A DNA stretch of 64,000 bases from Bryobacteraceae bacterium (GCA_030041495.1 JASHNT010000091.1:217124-281123); one strand, 5' to 3'. Shown: positions 44,716-55,537, numbered from the stretch's first letter. Numbers and translations: made by a program. Notes: a model not told the origin generated them from the letters alone.

Positions 44716-46035
44716 TCACGTGGAGATGCTTCCACCGGCTTCACGAGCCCTGCGCCGCTGCTCCACTTGTTCATCGCTGAGGCGCGCTTCATAGACGGAA
44801 CGCAGTTCGATGGTGCGGGAGACTAGCGTCGCCGTGCCGGCGGCAAGCAGCATGGGCAGGATGAAAGAGCGGTCCCGGCCGGTGAGCTCCATCACCAGCA
44901 CGATGGCCGAGAGTGGGCCTTGCGTCGTGGCCGCCAGAATTGCCGCCGCGCCCAGCAGCGAAAACAAGCCCGGCGGAACACCAGGCCAAATCCAGGACCA
45001 CGCGTGGCCCAGAACGCCTCCCAACATCGCTCCGATGGTCAAGGACGGCGTGAACAATCCTCCCGGCGTGCCGGTCCGCAGGCACAGAGTGGTGCAGAAG
45101 GGCCGCAACACGACTAGCGCGAGCAACAACAACGGCGCGACTTGTCCATCGAATGCCAACTGGGAAACGTCTTTACCGTTGCCCAAAACCTGTGGGAACC
45201 CGATGGCGATGATTCCAATCAGACCGAGCCCCGCTACCGGCGCGGCCACGCGCTTCCAGCCTTCCGGGCGATGGCGATCCGCCCAAGCCACTGCGCGCAC
45301 ATAGCCCACCGACACCAGCCCGGCGATCGGGCCAGCGCACAACGCCCAAACCAGGCTGGACGCGGAATTGCGAAAGCTCGGAATGATATACGTGGGCGCG
45401 TCGGGAAGCCCGATCCAGGAAACCGCGGTCGCGATGAGAGAGGTGAACAAAGCCGGTAACACGTAGCGCAACGCCAAAGCGCCGCGCACCACTTCGAGTG
45501 AGAAGATCGCCCCACCTAGCGGAACACCGTACGCCGCGCCCATGCCCGCTCCCGCGCCGCAGGCGACTAACAGCCGGCGCTCTTCATCGGAAAGCCGCAG
45601 GCGGTCGGAGAAGAAATTCGCTAGCACTGCGCCAGCCTGTTTCGGCGCGCCTTCGCGGCCCAGCGACGCGCCCATGCCCACTACAATCACGGATAGAACG
45701 GCGCTGCCTAGCGTCCGGAGGGCGGGAAGGCGGCCGGCGTAGAACCAGATTGCCTCGGCGATGTCGATTCCGTTACCGCTCGCCAGCTTGCGTAGCACGA
45801 GTTGACCGATGCCGGTCGCCAACCCGGCTCCGAGCAGCACCAGCACACGATGCCAAGCCGAAGCTTGCGAGGCAGCGGCCAGGACGTTGGTTCCCGAACC
45901 GGACCAAACCAGGCTTTGGCTATATTCGAGAAGCCGGGTGAGCAGAATTGCGCCGATTCCGGTTCCCGCCCCGGTCAGCAGGACCGCGAGCCAGAACTTA
46001 GGGGCGCCAGCGCTGCGTAGGGTAGGCGGTATCAT
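44716..46035 (-). CDS. CLC-family anion transporter
   Basis: 439 residues, ten-plus helices. Gating motif GREGAPKQ (E128) and the GTPGGLFTPS (GxFxP) motif are present. The first selectivity motif GSGIP is changed to GNGID (Ser to Asn), and the inner proton-glutamate pair of ClC-ec1 (E202-E203) reads E181-V182, so the usual H+ glutamate is Val. That combination suggests changed selectivity or uncoupling, possibly fluoride-type CLC (inference). No CBS domains. Start ATG 46035, without a clear Shine-Dalgarno. Confidence 0.9.
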   Translation of the reverse strand: MIPPTLRSAGAPKFWLAVLLTGAGTGIGAILLTRLLEYSQSLVWSGSGTNVLAAASQASAWHRVLVLLGAGLATGIGQLVLRKLASGNGIDIAEAIWFYAGRLPALRTLGSAVLSVIVVGMGASLGREGAPKQAGAVLANFFSDRLRLSDEERRLLVACGAGAGMGAAYGVPLGGAIFSLEVVRGALALRYVLPALFTSLIATAVSWIGLPDAPTYIIPSFRNSASSLVWALCAGPIAGLVSVGYVRAVAWADRHRPEGWKRVAAPVAGLGLIGIIAIGFPQVLGNGKDVSQLAFDGQVAPLLLLALVVLRPFCTTLCLRTGTPGGLFTPSLTIGAMLGGVLGHAWSWIWPGVPPGLFSLLGAAAILAATTQGPLSAIVLVMELTGRDRSFILPMLLAAGTATLVSRTIELRSVYEARLSDEQVEQRRRAREAGGSIST

Positions 46036-46388
46036 CCGTTAGCCCGGCTCGCCAGAGGCGCTCCGGCTCATTTGAGCGTAAACGGAGATGCTCCCCCGCG
46101 TCAGGCGGTTTTGCGCCAGCACGTCCGCAAGCTCCGTGGCCAAACCACGGTTGCCCCGTGGAACAAAAAGGTTTTGAAACACGAGATCGAGCGGAAAGTC
46201 TTTCCTCTAAACGTTTATCTTCGCTCAAAAGCCAAGAGGATCAAAAATGCCGCCTATTTCAACCCGCCTGCCGGGGCGCTCCAGAGTTACGAGGAAGATC
46301 TCCTGGGGGGCTGGATCTTTTTGAAACTGTCCGCGCTGGGCGGCCGCAGCAGTGTAACCGATGAAAGGGCTCTTCCACAAACTCGCGC
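46036..46388. other. gene-poor stretch between CLC and the RsbR remnant
   Basis: About 350 bp, less GC-rich than its surroundings in 46160-46260. A TTG-started 108-codon frame (46072-46398) and an ATG frame (46158) cover it, but neither translation has a recognisable family or a ribosome site. It may hold a decayed 5' part of the RsbR gene or promoters; no conserved feature is visible. Confidence 0.4.
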
Positions 46389-46868
46389 GATTTCCTGAGC
46401 GCCTTTGCCGAATCCGTCAAAAACGACGGCGCGGCCGATATGCGTGGCCCGAGGTAAACTGCGGTGCGCGATCTACTGGCCAGCCTGTCCGCGTTTCGGG
46501 CCAAGGATGGCTTCTCACCAAGCGGAGCAGCGACTCTTATCTTCTTGCTCAAGGAGCCCTTGTTTATACGCCTTCGCGGTGAAATCCCCGATCCTGAAGC
46601 CTTGGCCGACGAGACCTGGAGCACCACGTTGCTTCTCGACAAGCTGGGGGTGTTTACAACCAGGGATGTTTCAAAAAACTCGTGAGGAAGCGATCGCCCG
46701 CCGGCAGCAGGAATCGTTGGAGCTCTCGACGCCGGTAGTGGGTCTTTGGGCAACTCCCTGGCGCTGCCGCTAATCGGCACCCTGGACAGCAGACGGACGC
46801 AAGCGGTGATGCGGGATCTGCTGCACGCCCTCGTCGCCACGCGCAGCGATATCGCCATCATCGAATTC
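46389..46868 (+). pseudogene. RsbR-type STAS protein remnant
   Basis: Reading across frames gives the N-terminal RsbR domain: DFLSAFAESVKNDGAADMRGPR, a TAA, then VRDLLASLSAFRAKDGFSPSGAATLIFLLKEPLF and ALADETWSTTLLLDKLGVFTT. A frameshift in an A6 run leads to REEAIARRQQESLELSTPVVGLW, and a second shift to LALPLIGTLDSRRTQAVMRDLLHALVATRSDIAIIE, the start of the STAS domain. The rest of STAS is missing. RsbR proteins build the stressosome. One stop, two frameshifts and a 3' deletion make it a clear pseudogene. Confidence 0.82.
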
Positions 46869-46943
46869 CGCGGAGGGTTGAGGCGGACGTCGTCCGGAAA
46901 ATGTTTCGCGTCTCACCTGGAGAGTAACGCGGTAACATGTGGC

Positions 46944-48155
46944 GTGAGTTCTCTTGACCGGAGTCGCCTTGACCAGGCGCTTCTCGATAAGGCTTGGGCC
47001 GGCGCGTGCGAATCGTTGCTCGCCTGCTGCTCTGAATACGGGCTAAAAGCTTCGGGAGCGTCGGCCGGGCATCACCAGATCTGGGCGCGCGACAGCATGA
47101 TCGCTCTTCTCGGCGCGCGCATGGCGCAGGACGAAGAGATTCAGCAGGCCTTGCGGAACAGCATCCGCCTGTTGAAGGAGCATCGGACTCGCCGCGGGCT
47201 TATTCCGAACAACGTCGACGCCGCGACGCTGCGGCCGAATTTCCGGGCCTACGCCGACGGCGGGTTGTGGTGGGTCATTGGCAGTTCATTGCTCGAGCCC
47301 GATGCTGCCGGTGTGTGGCAGGTTCTCTCGTGGTACGAAGACCAGGACGTTGACCATAGCGGTCTCCTCAGCATGCAGGAGAGCTCGGACTGGCAGGATC
47401 TTTTTTGCACCCGGGGCAAGGGTCTCTATCTCAATTCTCTCTACATTCTCGCGTTGCGGCGCGCCTCCCGATTATTCGAACCAGCGGAGGCGGAAACCCT
47501 GCTTCAAAAGGCTGAACTGGTAGCGGAACGCGTGAACTCCTACTTCTGGTACCAGGGCGACGGCAACATGTTTCATCACTCCATGCATACCTTCAGCACG
47601 GAGGGGCAGACACTGTTCGATTCCCTCGGACGCCGTCGCGAGATTCCCGCGAAGAAATATTTGATTCAAGAACAGTATTATTTGCCCTACCTGGGATTTC
47701 GCGCTTGCGGGGAGTGGTTCGATTCCTTCGGAAATCTTCTCGCGATCATTGCCGGTGTGGCGGATGAGCTCCGCACAGCAACCATCCTCGATTTCATGAC
47801 CGGGAATTCAATGGACCGCCGGCCCGTGGCCAGCCTCACCCCCGCCGTCCGGCCCGGCGATCCCGATTGGCGGGACTATTACGGCTCGCTCAACGCTCCG
47901 CATCATTACCACAACGGCGGAGTGTGGCCGTTTCTGGGCGGCTTTTACGTAGCCGCTTTAGTCAAGGCTGGGCGAAGGGATGCGGCTGAGGTGGCGCTCG
48001 AAAATCTGGCGCGTTTGAACTTGGATGGACACTTCAACGAGTGGCACCATGGCGAAAGCGGGAAACCGATGGGTGCGCAGGATCAGGCGTGGTCGGCGGG
48101 AATGTACCTGTTTGCCGCGGAGTGCGTCCGGCGCGGGCAAGTGGATCTCGTGTGA
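46944..48155 (+). CDS. (alpha/alpha)6-barrel glycosidase, debranching/GH100-like
   Basis: 403 residues from GTG 46944. The ORF-track ORF begins 66 codons earlier inside the RsbR remnant and is therefore chimeric. Motifs: SAGHHQIWARDSMIALLGA, RRGLIPNNVD, YADGGLWWVIG, ESSDWQDLF, HHYHNGGVWPFLGGFYVAAL, FNEWHHGESGKPMGAQDQAWSAGMYLFAA. These fit barrel glycosidases such as amylo-1,6-glucosidase, glucodextranase or GH100 invertase; conserved acids occur in RDS, SSDWQD and FNEW. The position facing the GlgE cluster favours an alpha-glucan or trehalose/sucrose-type substrate (inference). No signal peptide. Confidence 0.75.
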   Translation: MSSLDRSRLDQALLDKAWAGACESLLACCSEYGLKASGASAGHHQIWARDSMIALLGARMAQDEEIQQALRNSIRLLKEHRTRRGLIPNNVDAATLRPNFRAYADGGLWWVIGSSLLEPDAAGVWQVLSWYEDQDVDHSGLLSMQESSDWQDLFCTRGKGLYLNSLYILALRRASRLFEPAEAETLLQKAELVAERVNSYFWYQGDGNMFHHSMHTFSTEGQTLFDSLGRRREIPAKKYLIQEQYYLPYLGFRACGEWFDSFGNLLAIIAGVADELRTATILDFMTGNSMDRRPVASLTPAVRPGDPDWRDYYGSLNAPHHYHNGGVWPFLGGFYVAALVKAGRRDAAEVALENLARLNLDGHFNEWHHGESGKPMGAQDQAWSAGMYLFAAECVRRGQVDLV

Positions 48156-48157
48156 AC

Positions 48158-48868
48158 TTACACGTGATGGAACGGCTCTTCCACCGGCGGAGGCGGACTG
48201 GGCGGCGCAGAGGGTTCCCGCTCCAGCGATCTTGAGATCATCTCCTTCGAACCCAGACCGACGGCCAGCGCGAGGGCGAAGACAATGCCACCGAACAGAA
48301 TCCCGAACGCCAGTTGGACGATACCGGCTCCGATGCGCAAATGCTCCAGAGCCATCGCGACGCTCAAAACCAGAACCAGCCACTTGATCCCGAGGCTCAG
48401 GATGCGCGCGTATTGCAGCTTCAAATTGACTGCGCCGATCAGTACACTCCTGGCCAGAAAGCGGGCGGCGATGTTTCCTACCACCAGCACCACGGCAGCG
48501 CCCAGCAGATTGGGGAAATACGCGGCCATGCTACTCAGGAAGTCGGTCGCCCATGCGGCGTCGAATGCGCTGATGCCGATCAAAGTTCCCGCGATGATCA
48601 CGGTCCAGCCCGCGATTCGGGACACCAAAAGCGTGGGGCTATGTGAGGGCGACCATTCGGTAACGCCGGTGAGGCTGGAGCGCGCAAATCGCTTGTCGAA
48701 CCCCAACGCGGCCAACAGACCCCGCAGGATGGCCGCCAGCGCGGCGCCCAGCAGCACCGAGATCAAAACCGCCACGATGAAGGCAGCAACCCCAGGCAAC
48801 AGAGCCGCCAGCGCCGTCACCATTCTGGTCATCGATTGATTTAACGCCCGCTCCGCTTGTTCCCACAT
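48158..48868 (-). CDS. MscS-like TM-helix-repeat membrane protein
   Basis: 236 residues, about five TM helices in two repeats (LLPGVAAFIVAVLISVLLGAALAAI; YFPNLLGAAVVLVVGNIAARFLARSVLIGAV) matching the conserved TM-helix repeat found in small-conductance mechanosensitive-channel relatives (PF05552). It ends in FALALAVGLGSKEMISRSLE and a Pro-rich tail, lacking the MscS beta and C-terminal domains. TAGGAGC lies 7-8 nt before ATG 48868. Last gene of the minus-strand glg operon; osmotic linkage with trehalose is a reasonable guess. Confidence 0.78.
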   Translation of the reverse strand: MWEQAERALNQSMTRMVTALAALLPGVAAFIVAVLISVLLGAALAAILRGLLAALGFDKRFARSSLTGVTEWSPSHSPTLLVSRIAGWTVIIAGTLIGISAFDAAWATDFLSSMAAYFPNLLGAAVVLVVGNIAARFLARSVLIGAVNLKLQYARILSLGIKWLVLVLSVAMALEHLRIGAGIVQLAFGILFGGIVFALALAVGLGSKEMISRSLEREPSAPPSPPPPVEEPFHHV

Positions 48869-48909
48869 ACGCTTGCTCCTATCAGAAGTCTCGGCCGCAC
48901 AGCGGCTGT

Positions 48910-50241
48910 TTATGGGTTAAACCGGTCCGGCCATCGCCACCGGGAAACAAAATAGGGTTTAACGGCCTCAAAGGCGGAGGCCAGACGCGCGAGCGGAGAC
49001 GGGTTCGCGAGGGGCGAGTTGCCCGAGTCCCGCCGCGGCTGCAATTCGAGCGCACCGGCCCGTAATTCAAGCGCATAAGAGGCTGCCCAGCCCAAATACA
49101 GAGGCGTGAGCGCTTGCAACAAATGTTCCCGATTGAGTGTGCGCAGGCGATAGGCCGCCGCAAAGTCGTAAATAATGCGGGCCCACAGTGCATCCGGCAT
49201 GCGAAGCGTTTCCGGGCCGAGGCGCGCCAGCTTGGTGAGTTCCAGCAGCGTCGACGGCGGCAGAACCAGGCCCCAGATTTCGCCCAAATCCCGGACGCCG
49301 AGCTGAAACGATTCGATCATATGAGTGGTGTCAAGCGGCTCCGTTTCGATTTCGGAGTCCTCGACGTCCCCGAATGCAGTCACCGGCCGCAAGCCGCGAA
49401 CGCGTTGCCAGATCGCCGCGTTGCGCTCGATCTCGGCGAAGATGGGACCGAGAATCGGAGGCAGCAGGGAACTCAGCGCGGACCAGTCCGTGGGCGGATA
49501 GACGCGGCGTCCCACATAGGCCTGGCAAACCTTGAGCCCCGCGCCGGTCACCACCGGCAGTAGCGAAACCAGCGGGAACTCGCTCGCCTTGGGGCTCGAG
49601 TTAATCCGCTGCAATGCCTGACTGGAAAGGCCGACGTCCGGCCCGATCGGGTTCTGGAGATTGTGGCCGTAGAGTGCGCAGTGCAGCGGACCGATGATGC
49701 TGGCGTTGAGCAGGCCCTCCAAGGGGCCGTGCACATAGCAGGGCGTGACCAGGTCATAGCCGAGCTCCAACACGGGCTGCGTCAGCCAGTAAAACCAACG
49801 CGAGGTCACCGTATCGAGATTCGAGGCGATGATGCAGCAGGCTTTCGCCTCCAGTTGTTGGCCGAGCGCGAAGATACGCCGGTAACTGGCCGCGATTCCC
49901 TGGCCGGGAGAGTTCATCTCGGAGCCCAATGCGGGCGCGAGTAAAACGGTGAAGGAGTTATCGCCGCCCGCCGCGTCGCCGGCTTCAGCGTCTTTCGCTG
50001 CAGAGCCGTTATGAAGTGAATTCGGGTGCAGTGAATTATCGACAACTACGGTGCGCGCCGGCCTCTGAAGCTTTCCCACCGCCTCGCGGAGCATGGCTGC
50101 GCCCCTGCTCCGGACCTCCGGCGCCGCGCCTTCTGGTGCGCCGGCATGCTGCGCACCGTCGTCTAGAATGCCGACCAGTAGATCCGCCGTGCCGATTTCC
50201 TCAAGCTGTTCGCGTGCCTGCTGTGCGGTAGTCTGGTCCAA
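48910..50241 (-). CDS. GT-A-fold glycosyltransferase-like protein with altered DxD
   Basis: 443 residues, no TM helix. GQGIAASYRRIFALGQQLEA, WFYWLTQPVLELGYDLVTPCYVHGPLEGLLN, ALYGHNLQNPIGPDVGLSSQAL and a helical C-terminal half match GT2/GT81-type glucosyl/mannosylglycerate synthase-like proteins. Where relatives have a metal-binding D-x-D (about VLDADLRS), this one reads IIASNLDTV, so DAD becomes ASN and activity is doubtful or metal-independent. TTG start 50241 with GAGG 10 nt ahead, 30 bp after treS-mak. Probably made with the GlgE-pathway enzymes. Confidence 0.65.
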   Translation of the reverse strand: MDQTTAQQAREQLEEIGTADLLVGILDDGAQHAGAPEGAAPEVRSRGAAMLREAVGKLQRPARTVVVDNSLHPNSLHNGSAAKDAEAGDAAGGDNSFTVLLAPALGSEMNSPGQGIAASYRRIFALGQQLEAKACCIIASNLDTVTSRWFYWLTQPVLELGYDLVTPCYVHGPLEGLLNASIIGPLHCALYGHNLQNPIGPDVGLSSQALQRINSSPKASEFPLVSLLPVVTGAGLKVCQAYVGRRVYPPTDWSALSSLLPPILGPIFAEIERNAAIWQRVRGLRPVTAFGDVEDSEIETEPLDTTHMIESFQLGVRDLGEIWGLVLPPSTLLELTKLARLGPETLRMPDALWARIIYDFAAAYRLRTLNREHLLQALTPLYLGWAASYALELRAGALELQPRRDSGNSPLANPSPLARLASAFEAVKPYFVSRWRWPDRFNP

Positions 50242-50271
50242 AAAATCAATCCTCGGCGGCTGGCTCAGGCG

Positions 50272-53200
50272 CTATACCAACGCGGCGATGCCTATTAAGG
50301 GGATGCCGACCCAAGTGGGGCGGTTGTCCATCTCATATAGCAACTCATACAAGGCTTTATCCAGAAGGTAGGCATCCAGCAGCATCTGGAAAGTACCGCC
50401 TTCGTGGGCCGGCAGAAAGGCAGCGCCCGCGGCAGTTTCCAGATACGCACGCAAAAACTCGGAAGCCGTTGAACTCTCCCAGAGCCAGGCCCACGGTTCC
50501 AGCTTTTCGAAAACCTCCGGGTGGCGCGCCGTGTAGCCCAGCAGCGCCGAATAGGCCGCGTAACTGAAGGAGCGGAGCATCGCGGCGACGTCTTTGAGCG
50601 GCGATTGCTTGGCGCGGCGCTGTGCCAGAGGGCGCGCCGGCTCGCCTTCGAAATCGAGAATCACATAATCGGTTCGCACTCGCAGCACCTGCCCCAAGTG
50701 ATAATCCCCATGAATCCGCGTCCGTTGCGCTTCGATTTTCTCGTGTTCCAGGTTTTGAAACCGGTCGAGCATGCTGCGGCGGCGGCTCAAAATGAGAGCG
50801 GCCCGATCGACGAACTCGTCCGGTAATTTCGCAAAACGGTCGCGAAGCAGCTCGAAGACAGCCGCGGTTTTTCGCCGTAAGTCCTCAACCAGGTCCGCGA
50901 TGTCCTGATTGGCCAGAGGCTCGGGTGCAAATCTGGAATCGGTCGCGGGAGTAGCCAGCGCCAGGTGCATTTGCGCGGTTGCCCGCCCCAGCCCCGCGGC
51001 AGACTCGAGATAAATGCCGACGTGATCGCGAGCGGCCGGCGGAAGCTCTTGCCCCAAAGAGGCTGTGAGACTTGCCCGCTTTGCCGCCAAGTCTTCGGGA
51101 AAAGTGAGGGGTGCGCAGGTTTCGTAGTAGCGCTGCAGTTCCTCGAGCGTCCACTTCCAGGCGTCGCCGGCATTCTCCACCAGACCTTGCAGCATCGCAA
51201 GGGTAGACGGCTCACGGCCCTCGGGCGCATATTCGATCGATCCGGCAAAGGGCGGAACGCCTGTGAAGTGGACCGCATTTGTCAGATAATCCCCGATTTC
51301 GCAGTCCATGTTCGGGCCGGATTCGAGTCGCCGGAATAGTTTCAGGATCAAGCGAGATCCGTACAAGATCGAGGTGTTGCTCTGCTCGGCCGAAGAGCGG
51401 TGCGGCGGCAACGCCTCTTGCCGGTTGCCCCGAACCGCGTCGAACGCCCGGGCGGGCATTCCTCGAATGACACCATGCCGGGTGGAGATCTCACGCGATT
51501 CCTCAATGATCGAAAGAATCTTCGAGCATGCGGCGTCGTCGAAAACCGCATCGTGCAGCACTCCCGGCGTGCCCTCTGGCGATCGCGTTGAAATCACGAC
51601 GGCGTTGGGAGAAGCCTGCCGCAAGGCGGCGGCTGCATCGCCAAAGCTCAATCCCAACGGGACAGAGTACACTTCCACAACTCCGGAAGCGTAAGTAATC
51701 TCCAGCACACTCAGGGCTGAACTTGCGGGATCGAGCTCCGCCCAATCCAGCACGTGAACATGGTCTATGCGCCGCGTTTTAGCTCCGAACCAGCGTTGCT
51801 TGGCGAGGAACGCCGGTAGCACTTGTTCCAGCCGCCGCAGTCCAGAACCTTCGAGCATGCTCGCCCACCTCTCTTTTTGGCCTTCCCGCACACGCAAGGG
51901 GACTTCCGGCTCCTCGACTTCAGGAGCCGGGGCCGCCTGCGGGCTGGGATGCAGTTCCAGCCACAGATACTCGTAGGGAGCCAGAGTCAACCGGTAAGGC
52001 TGGCGCGTAATGGGAGGAAACTCGGTGTAGCCCAGCATCTCCACCGGTGTCATGCCGTCCAGCGGCGCAAGGTCTAAATCCGTGGGCTGTGCGAAGCGGG
52101 AAAGATTCGCCACGCACAAGACCTGTTCTTCGCCATACTTCCGCAGATAGGCGAGCACCTTGCGGTTCGACGGGTTCAAGAATTCGAGCGAGCCGCGGCC
52201 GAAGACCTGAAACAGCTTTCGCAGCGCAATCATGTTGCGCATCCAGTTCAGCAACGAGGATGGATCGCCTTGTTGCGCCTCGACGTTGACGGCTTCGTAG
52301 CCCCATACCGGATCGAGCACCACGGGGCTGTAGAGTTTTGCCGGCGTCGCTCGCGAAAAACCCGCGTTGCGGTCGCTATTCCACTGCATCGGGGTCCGTA
52401 CGCCGTTGCGATCGCCAAGGTAGATGTTGTCGCCCATGCCGATTTCATCGCCGTAATAAATCACCGGAGTGCCGGGGAAGGAAAATAGCAGGCTGTGGAG
52501 CAACTCGATGCGCCGCCGGTTGTTGTCCATCAAGGGCGCGAGCCGCCGGCGGATTCCCAGGTTCAAACGCATACGCGGGTCGGCGCTGTAGGCCAGATAC
52601 ATATAATCGCGCTCGTCGTTGGTCACCATTTCCAGCGTCAGTTCATCGTGATTGCGCAGGAACAGCGCCCACTGGCAGGTCTCGGGAATGGGAGGCGTCT
52701 GCTCCATGATGTCGGTGATAGGCAGGCGGTCTTCCTGGCGCAACGCCATGTAAATGCGCGGCATCAGAGGAAAGTGAAACGCCATGTGGCATTCGTCGCC
52801 GTCGCCGAAGTAGGGGCGGACGTCGGCGGGCCATTGGTTGGCCTCTGCCAGCAGCAAACGGCTCGAGTATTGTGCGTCGATTTCGGCGCGCAATTTTTTG
52901 ATCACCGCGTGCGTCTCCGGAAGATTCTCACAACTGGTGCCCTCGCGCTCCACCAGATACGGAATCGCGTCAACCCGCAGCCCGTCGACTCCCATGTCGA
53001 GCCAGTACCGCATCACATTCAGGACCTCTTCGAGCACCTTCGGATTGTCGTAGTTCAAATCCGGTTGGTGTGAAAAGAACCTGTGCCAGTAATAAGCCCG
53101 CGCCACCGGGTCCCAAGTCCAGTTCGACTTCTCGGTGTCGCTGAAGATGATGCGGACGTCGCGAAACTTCTGATCGGTGTCGCTCCACACGTAGAAATCG

Positions 53201-53628
53201 CGTTCGGGAGAGCCCGGAGGTGCCTGGCGCGCGCGCTGGAACCAGACGTGTTGGTCGGAAGTGTGGTTGATCACCAGCTCGATGAGCACCTGGAAGTCGC
53301 GTTCGTGCGCCGCATCCAGGAACGTTTTGAAATCGTCCATGGTGCCGTACATGGGATGGACGTTCATGTAGTCCGCGATGTCGTAACCGTCGTCCTTTAG
53401 AGGGGAGGGAAAAAACGGCAGCAGCCACAAGCAGGACACCCCCAGGTCCCGCAGGTAATCCAGCCTCTGCGTCAGCCCCGGCAGATCGCCGATGCCGTCG
53501 TTGTTGCTGTCCTGGAATGCACGAACGTGCAGTTCATAAACGACAGCGTCCTTGTACCACAGCGGGTCATCCGCTGCGCTGCCTGGCTTCTTCGATGCAA
53601 GGACTATCGGTTCATTTCCCGGGACCAA
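50272..53628 (-). CDS. treS: trehalose synthase-maltokinase fusion (TreS-Mak)
   Basis: 1118 residues. Residues about 20-560 are GH13 trehalose synthase: [22 protein letters not shown], nucleophile region [10 protein letters not shown], acid LLLAEANQW, and [10 protein letters not shown], plus [27 protein letters not shown]. Residues about 590-1118 are maltokinase (Pep2): [27 protein letters not shown], kinase motif [12 protein letters not shown] and [12 protein letters not shown]. It converts trehalose to maltose and phosphorylates maltose to maltose 1-phosphate, the GlgE substrate. Fusions like this are well known. The start overlaps the glgB 3' end by 17 bp, indicating coupling. Confidence 0.95.
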   Translation of the reverse strand: MVPGNEPIVLASKKPGSAADDPLWYKDAVVYELHVRAFQDSNNDGIGDLPGLTQRLDYLRDLGVSCLWLLPFFPSPLKDDGYDIADYMNVHPMYGTMDDFKTFLDAAHERDFQVLIELVINHTSDQHVWFQRARQAPPGSPERDFYVWSDTDQKFRDVRIIFSDTEKSNWTWDPVARAYYWHRFFSHQPDLNYDNPKVLEEVLNVMRYWLDMGVDGLRVDAIPYLVEREGTSCENLPETHAVIKKLRAEIDAQYSSRLLLAEANQWPADVRPYFGDGDECHMAFHFPLMPRIYMALRQEDRLPITDIMEQTPPIPETCQWALFLRNHDELTLEMVTNDERDYMYLAYSADPRMRLNLGIRRRLAPLMDNNRRRIELLHSLLFSFPGTPVIYYGDEIGMGDNIYLGDRNGVRTPMQWNSDRNAGFSRATPAKLYSPVVLDPVWGYEAVNVEAQQGDPSSLLNWMRNMIALRKLFQVFGRGSLEFLNPSNRKVLAYLRKYGEEQVLCVANLSRFAQPTDLDLAPLDGMTPVEMLGYTEFPPITRQPYRLTLAPYEYLWLELHPSPQAAPAPEVEEPEVPLRVREGQKERWASMLEGSGLRRLEQVLPAFLAKQRWFGAKTRRIDHVHVLDWAELDPASSALSVLEITYASGVVEVYSVPLGLSFGDAAAALRQASPNAVVISTRSPEGTPGVLHDAVFDDAACSKILSIIEESREISTRHGVIRGMPARAFDAVRGNRQEALPPHRSSAEQSNTSILYGSRLILKLFRRLESGPNMDCEIGDYLTNAVHFTGVPPFAGSIEYAPEGREPSTLAMLQGLVENAGDAWKWTLEELQRYYETCAPLTFPEDLAAKRASLTASLGQELPPAARDHVGIYLESAAGLGRATAQMHLALATPATDSRFAPEPLANQDIADLVEDLRRKTAAVFELLRDRFAKLPDEFVDRAALILSRRRSMLDRFQNLEHEKIEAQRTRIHGDYHLGQVLRVRTDYVILDFEGEPARPLAQRRAKQSPLKDVAAMLRSFSYAAYSALLGYTARHPEVFEKLEPWAWLWESSTASEFLRAYLETAAGAAFLPAHEGGTFQMLLDAYLLDKALYELLYEMDNRPTWVGIPLIGIAALV

Positions 53629-55528
53629 AGGAATCCTCCGGCTGGAACACCACTACGCCGAGCGGAGGAAGCGTCATGTTCAAGGAAAACGGCCGGCCGT
53701 GAATGGGCAACGGAACTGTCTCCAGTCCGCCTTCATTTCCCTGACCGCTGCCGCCGTACAACGGCGCGTCGCTATTCAAAATTTCCTTCCAGCGGCCTTC
53801 GAGCGGTGCGCCCACGCGGTAATTCGCCCGTGGCACCGGTGTGAAATTACACACGAATAGCAGCATGTTCTCACGGCGCTTGCCGTGCCTGATAAAGCTG
53901 ATGACGCTGCGCTGGAAGTCGTTACAATCCACCCATTCAAAGCCTCCGGGGGCGAAATCCAGCTCGAACAGCGCAGCTTGGCCCCGATAGCAGGTGTTCA
54001 AGTCCCGCACCCAGCGCAAAAGACCCGAATGCAACGGGGATGCGAGCAAATGCCAATCCAGGCTCCGGTCGTGATTCCATTCGGACCACTGACCGAAGTC
54101 GCTTCCCATGAACAGCAGCTTCTTGCCGGGATGGCCGAACATGAACCCGAAGAGCAGGCGCAGATTCGCGAACTTGCGCCAGTCGTCTCCCGGCATCTTC
54201 CCGATCATCGAGCCCTTGCCGTAAACCACCTCATCGTGCGAGAAGGGCAGGATGAAGTTCTCCGTGAAGGCGTAGAGCAGGCTAAAGGCGATCTGGTTAT
54301 GGCGAAACGCCCGGAAGAGCGGATCCTGCGACATATAGTCCAGCATGTCGTGCATCCAACCCATGTTCCATTTCAGCCCAAATCCCAATCCGCCGACGTG
54401 AGTCGGCCGCGAAATCTGCGGCCACGCCGTAGACTCCTCCGCGATCGTCATTACATCAGGGAAAGCCCCGTAGACGTGCTCATTCAATTCGCGAAGAAAG
54501 CGGATCGCCTCCAGGTTCTCTTTGCCCCCAAACTGGTTTGGCAGCCATTGGCCTTCACGCCGGCCGTAATCGAGATACAGCATAGCCGCAACAGCGTCCA
54601 CGCGCAAACCATCCGCGTGGTACTTATCCAGCCAAAAGAGCGCATTGCCGATGAGGAAGTTCTTCACTTCGCTTCGGCCATAGTTGAAGATCAGCGTATT
54701 CCAATCCGGATGTTCACCCAGCCGGGGGTCGGCGTGCTCGTATAGGTGCGTTCCGTCGAAATATCCCAGGCCGGCCTCGTCCTTGGGAAAATGCGCCGCG
54801 ACCCAATCCAGAATCACTCCGATGCCGTGTTGATGCAAATAGTCGATCAGGTACATGAAATCGGACGGCGTCCCGAAGCGGCTGGTGGGCGCAAAATATC
54901 CGATGGTCTCGTAACCCCAGGAGCCATCGAAGGGATGCTCCATAACCGGCAGGAACTCTACGTGCGTATAACCGGCGTCGTGCAGATAGTCCGCAAGAAG
55001 AGGCGCCAACTCACGATACGTCAGCCACCGATTACCTTCTTCCGGAACTCGCCGCCAGGAACCGAGATGCATTTCGTAAATCGAAACCGGCGCGTCGAGC
55101 GCATTCCGGTCCCTCCGCTGACGAATCCACTCGCCGTCATTCCAAACGTAGTTGTCGATATCCCAGACCCGCGAGGCGGTCTGTGGCCGGATCTCGGCGG
55201 CGAAGGCGTACGGGTCGGCCTTGTCGACCATATAACCGCCGTAGCGGGAACGCAGGTGATATTTGTACAGCGCCCCCTGCTCGATTCCGGGAATAAAGCT
55301 CGACCACACGCCGGCGTCCGTGGGTTGCATGGGATGGGCTTCCCGGTTCCAATCGTTGAAGGACCCGATCACCGATACCAGCTCCGCATTCGGGGCCCAC
55401 ACCGCGAACTGTGTGCCTTGCCGCCCCTCGAAGTTGATCAAGTGCGCACCCAGCTTGTCGAAGGAGCGGTGATGCTCGCCTTCGCGAAGCAGGTACAAAT
55501 CGAAATCGCTAAGATGCGCCGCGCTCAT
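53612..55528 (-). CDS. glgB: 1,4-alpha-glucan branching enzyme GlgB
   Basis: 638 residues. CBM48 about 25-125 ([21 protein letters not shown]), GH13 catalytic barrel with [26 protein letters not shown], nucleophile [12 protein letters not shown], acid [19 protein letters not shown], and the C-terminal beta domain. It moves alpha-1,4 chain ends to alpha-1,6 branches. It lacks the extra N1 module of the longest GlgB forms. ATG 55528 follows the glgE stop by 9 bp; no strong Shine-Dalgarno. Confidence 0.95.
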   Translation of the reverse strand: MSAAHLSDFDLYLLREGEHHRSFDKLGAHLINFEGRQGTQFAVWAPNAELVSVIGSFNDWNREAHPMQPTDAGVWSSFIPGIEQGALYKYHLRSRYGGYMVDKADPYAFAAEIRPQTASRVWDIDNYVWNDGEWIRQRRDRNALDAPVSIYEMHLGSWRRVPEEGNRWLTYRELAPLLADYLHDAGYTHVEFLPVMEHPFDGSWGYETIGYFAPTSRFGTPSDFMYLIDYLHQHGIGVILDWVAAHFPKDEAGLGYFDGTHLYEHADPRLGEHPDWNTLIFNYGRSEVKNFLIGNALFWLDKYHADGLRVDAVAAMLYLDYGRREGQWLPNQFGGKENLEAIRFLRELNEHVYGAFPDVMTIAEESTAWPQISRPTHVGGLGFGLKWNMGWMHDMLDYMSQDPLFRAFRHNQIAFSLLYAFTENFILPFSHDEVVYGKGSMIGKMPGDDWRKFANLRLLFGFMFGHPGKKLLFMGSDFGQWSEWNHDRSLDWHLLASPLHSGLLRWVRDLNTCYRGQAALFELDFAPGGFEWVDCNDFQRSVISFIRHGKRRENMLLFVCNFTPVPRANYRVGAPLEGRWKEILNSDAPLYGGSGQGNEGGLETVPLPIHGRPFSLNMTLPPLGVVVFQPEDSFGPGK

Positions 55529-55537
55529 GGGAGTGTG

